Assembly (NCBI RefSeq): GCF_005116475.1
Contig: NZ_SWBO01000008.1
Span: 119,450 to 183,449 of the forward strand
Direction: 5' to 3'
Length of the DNA: 64,000 nt
Origin: Pedobacter cryotolerans
GTDB taxonomy: Bacteria; Bacteroidota; Bacteroidia; Sphingobacteriales; Sphingobacteriaceae
Made by a program: the position numbers and the translations under genes. Shown in pieces: positions 61,907-64,000 of the stretch (position 1 is the stretch's first letter; each line of letters opens with the position of its first letter). The notes under the pieces are model-generated. The model had not been told where the DNA came from, did not search any database, and worked only from the letters and a program-made list of their open reading frames with translations.

Positions 61907-63292
61907 ATGGAAAAATATTATTTATTAGTAGAACTAAACGATTTACTCGAGGTTAGATTTTCTATAAATGAAGAAAAAATCCCTATTTCCAAATTTGAAC
62001 GTGTAAACAAAAATTTTTATGTTTTTGAGATACCAAATCAAATAGGTTTATCACTTTCCTTGAGGGTCAGTTTTAACGGATTAATGGGTTCCTCGATAAA
62101 TATTAAAATTATCGATCATGCCGATAATCTAATCTGGCAAAGTAGAGCGAGAATACTGAAAGTTTCAGGATTTGAAAACACCTATACAGTCAATCTTGGC
62201 AAAACAGGTGACAGCCAATTTGATTGGACTTCAGTGAGCGACGGAGATCATCAAAAGTCGAACCATAGAACTTACCTTAAGCACAATATCGAAAAAACTG
62301 TTCCGTTGGAAAACACTTCTGTGTTTGTATACTTTGCCACTGATAGAGGCAAGATAGAGAGCAAAGACGAATTGTTCCCAGATTATAATGGCGAACGCTC
62401 GATGCTAAGCTATGGGATCTGTGAAGTCAATATTCCAAAGAAAAGAAAAATTGGAGAATTGTCAAGACCAGCCTGGTGGAAGTTTGAGTTTCAGGAAAAT
62501 CCCAATAAACACTTTTTGATTTTAGGGGGTTCGGAATTGAATATTGATGAATTTTTTGTGAGCCTGGGCGAAAGAATCACACTGTCGGACGAAAATGATC
62601 TTTTTGTTTTCATACATGGTTTTAATACAAATTTTCAGGACGCCATCATGAGAACTGCACAGATCGCATATGATCTTGGTTTTCAAGGAGCACCAGTAAC
62701 TTACAGTTGGCCCTCTGATGGCAAGGTTATTAGTTATCCATACGATGAAGAAAGCATCCAGTATAGTTCTAGCCATCTAAAAGATTTTCTCATTGACATC
62801 CGTGCCAAAACCAAAGCAGAAAAAATTCATGTTATCGCCCACAGTATGGGCAATAGGGGGCTGACAAACGCGATAGTGGGGCTCAAGGAAGAAGGCTTCT
62901 TTGATGAGTTCATATTTAACCAGATAATTCTCGCAGCACCTGATATAGATGTTCAAGTTTTTTTGAGCACTATAGTTCCCAAGATGCAAAAATGTTCTCA
63001 GAGAATTACTCTATATGCATCTTCGGAAGATAGGGCCTTAAAACTGTCAAGGTCGATTCACAAATCAATCATCCGTCTAGGTGAATCTGGAGATTACATT
63101 ACCTGTTGTCACGGGATTGATACAGTTGATGCTAGTAATACGGATCCTTCGTTTCTAGGGCATGGCTATTTTGCTTCCACATCGCCCCTTATAAATGATA
63201 TCTATCAGCTTTTCAGATTCAACCATGCGCCTGAAAACAGAAATCTATTGAATATCGAAACTGATAAATTTCAGTACTGGCAGTTCAAGTAA
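61907..63292 (+). CDS. DUF900-type serine hydrolase with an extra N-terminal domain
   Basis: 461 residues, no signal peptide. Residues about 1-110 form a beta-rich part (LVELNDLLEVRFSINEEKI, SLRVSFNGLMGSSINIKIID) that I do not recognise. Residues about 140-440 match the DUF900 alpha/beta hydrolase pattern: VYFATDRGK, MLSYGICEVNIPKKRKIGEL, FIHGFNTNFQDAIMRTAQIAYDLGF, YSWPSDG, the nucleophile Ser in VIAHSMGNRGLTNA (about residue 309), Asp in LAAPDIDVQVF, and His in FLGHGYFASTSPLI. The triad is complete. It stands tail to tail with the CHAT gene (1 base apart). Cytosolic esterase or lipase activity is likely; the substrate is unknown. Confidence 0.85.
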   Translation: MEKYYLLVELNDLLEVRFSINEEKIPISKFERVNKNFYVFEIPNQIGLSLSLRVSFNGLMGSSINIKIIDHADNLIWQSRARILKVSGFENTYTVNLGKTGDSQFDWTSVSDGDHQKSNHRTYLKHNIEKTVPLENTSVFVYFATDRGKIESKDELFPDYNGERSMLSYGICEVNIPKKRKIGELSRPAWWKFEFQENPNKHFLILGGSELNIDEFFVSLGERITLSDENDLFVFIHGFNTNFQDAIMRTAQIAYDLGFQGAPVTYSWPSDGKVISYPYDEESIQYSSSHLKDFLIDIRAKTKAEKIHVIAHSMGNRGLTNAIVGLKEEGFFDEFIFNQIILAAPDIDVQVFLSTIVPKMQKCSQRITLYASSEDRALKLSRSIHKSIIRLGESGDYITCCHGIDTVDASNTDPSFLGHGYFASTSPLINDIYQLFRFNHAPENRNLLNIETDKFQYWQFK

Positions 63293-63754
63293 CTAGACTA
63301 GTTCACCGTTGAACCAAAGTTTCATCAGCATCTGTTCCTCGAATCCTGTTGCCAATCTGCTATGGGCAGTTCCATTTCCGAAGGCATGATATACTTCTTT
63401 CCTTTCTACAATCGCCTGGTAAAAGCCTACCGAAAATTCCTCTGCTACATTGCTTGGCAGACTATCTGAATTTCCCAGCACATAAATACCCTTTGATGAG
63501 AGTGCTTTTGCCTGATCTGAGGAGTAACACGAATTGAGCACAATACATTTTACAGATCTGTTATTGGTTAACAGCTGATCTAGTGCATCTATAGTAACAT
63601 AGCATGTCAGTCCGCTGTGATCTTCCATCACGATGCCATTGGCATCCCCGTGACCACTAAAGTGTAAAAACTCGGGATTATTTACCATCAGTTCTCGGCT
63701 GAGCTTGTATATTTCGGAGAAACTGACCATGTGATTCCGTGGCAAACTGACCAC
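63293..63754 (-). pseudogene. CHAT-domain (caspase-like) protease, 5' end replaced by IS21
   Basis: The open frame has 153 residues. From LSRELMVNNPEFLHFSGHGD onwards it is a CHAT protease: catalytic His in HFSGHGDANGIVMED and Cys in CIVLNSCYSSDQAKAL, then YVLGNSDSLPSNVAEEFSVGFYQAIVERK. The first 16 residues (MVSLPRNHMVSFSEIY) are the translated end of the IS21 element (63707-63754) and not native. Native sequence starts at about 63706 in the middle of the CHAT fold, so any N-terminal effector, repeat or sensor domain is lost or lies on the far side of the IS. A product from this frame would be headless. Confidence 0.87.
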
Positions 63755-64000
63755 CTAATTTGCTGGCGAACGAACGTTGCAAATGCTATAGAAGCGTTAA
63801 CAAAAGTAGTTATTTAAAGTTGTTTTTTATTGGAAGCTATTTTCTTGCACAGGCACCCTTTTCTTCCGCATTGATTCTCCCTTGAGTTCAATACGGTTGG
63901 CATCATGAACAATCCTATCCAATATTGCGTCGGCAATGGTTTTTTCACCAATCACTTCATGCCATTTGCTTACTGGCAGCTGTGAGGTAATGATAAGTGA
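63707..64000. mobile_element. IS21-family insertion sequence, left part
   Basis: The tip TGTATATTTCGGAG at 63707 is followed by two direct copies of AACTGACCA (63721-63729 and 63745-63753, 24 bases apart), the multiple terminal repeats typical of IS21-family ends. The istB 3' end lies 73 bases inside. istA and the other end are outside the window. It splits the CHAT gene. Confidence 0.88.
63827..64000 (-). CDS. istB: IS21 helper ATPase IstB, C-terminal fragment cut by the window edge
   Basis: The minus strand translates to [20 protein letters not shown], then [26 protein letters not shown] and a short end with a stop codon at 63827-63829. ITSQLP is the sensor-like motif and '[25 protein letters not shown]' the signature of the IstB C-terminus. 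IstB is the AAA+ regulator that works with the IstA transposase for target choice. The Walker motifs would be beyond the right end. It was found by direct translation of the edge. Confidence 0.95.
   Translation of the reverse strand, partial: SLIITSQLPVSKWHEVIGEKTIADAILDRIVHDANRIELKGESMRKKRVPVQENSFQ

Larger units (their letters stand above)
35661..64000. mobile_element. Integrative and conjugative element (CTnDOT-like), left part
   Basis: Begins at tRNA-Lys with a tyrosine integrase, carries cargo at 37-47 kb and a tra operon (TraE, F, G, I, J, K, L, M) with RteC at 49-61 kb. This is the gene kit and order of Bacteroidota conjugative transposons. The codon use and GC of the cargo and tra genes are visibly less AT-rich than the core genes to the left. 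The right end and its attachment site are not in the window: I find no second copy of the tRNA 3' end. The left border is set at the base after the tRNA and is an inference. Confidence 0.82.

Overview
The window is AT-rich chromosomal DNA from a member of the Bacteroidota, most likely a Sphingobacteriaceae (Pedobacter-like) bacterium. The grounds are the TAnnTTTG type of -7 promoter box ahead of several genes, a Bacteroidota-style small SRP RNA, a SusC/TonB-type outer-membrane receptor, a CTnDOT-like tra/RteC conjugation set, and the many small palindromic repeats between genes. Genus is inferred from protein look, not from a search.

Positions 1-35,580 are core chromosome. In order they carry the start of bioB, two magnesium transporters (mgtE, corA), WbqC, a lipid A-type acyltransferase and a GT2 glycosyltransferase, a TlpA-like thioredoxin, aroQ, xerD, prmC divergent from ribD, a DMT transporter and a YigZ protein. 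Next come a nucleoside phosphorylase, DUF1398, divergent galM and galK, a SpoU methyltransferase, an OmpA protein, a DUF3052-like/YdeI fusion, a three-gene PaoABC-like molybdenum hydroxylase, gltD-gltB, the SRP RNA, a fructose-6-phosphate aldolase/transaldolase, a GmhB-type phosphatase and a GH3 glycosidase. The gaps between these genes are filled with at least five families of hairpin repeats, including a three-copy tandem array of a double-hairpin unit at 30,633-31,023.

A tRNA-Lys(UUU) gene at 35,588-35,660 marks the left edge of an integrative and conjugative element (ICE) that runs out of the right end of the window. Its integrase lies immediately inside. A cargo zone (37-47 kb) follows: a TonB-type receptor, a single-domain EamA protein, a two-component system, a PepSY-like periplasmic protein, a PAP2 phosphatase, an HD hydrolase, an LTA-synthase-type membrane sulfatase and a YnfA protein. 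Several of these look like an envelope-modification module.

The 47-61 kb part is on the minus strand and carries the conjugation machinery, read from right to left: RteC, a small membrane protein, TraE, TraF, TraG, three tandem TraI-like paralogues, TraJ, TraK, a TraL-like protein, TraM, a DUF3945-like protein, a histone H1-like protein and DUF932 with two small companions. TraN, a relaxase and a coupling protein are not visible here. At the right end a DUF900-type serine hydrolase with an extra N-terminal domain sits tail to tail with a CHAT (caspase-like) protease gene. The CHAT gene has been cut by an IS21-family element whose istB 3' end closes the window. That pair is the best candidate for an accessory conflict or defence system, now apparently broken.
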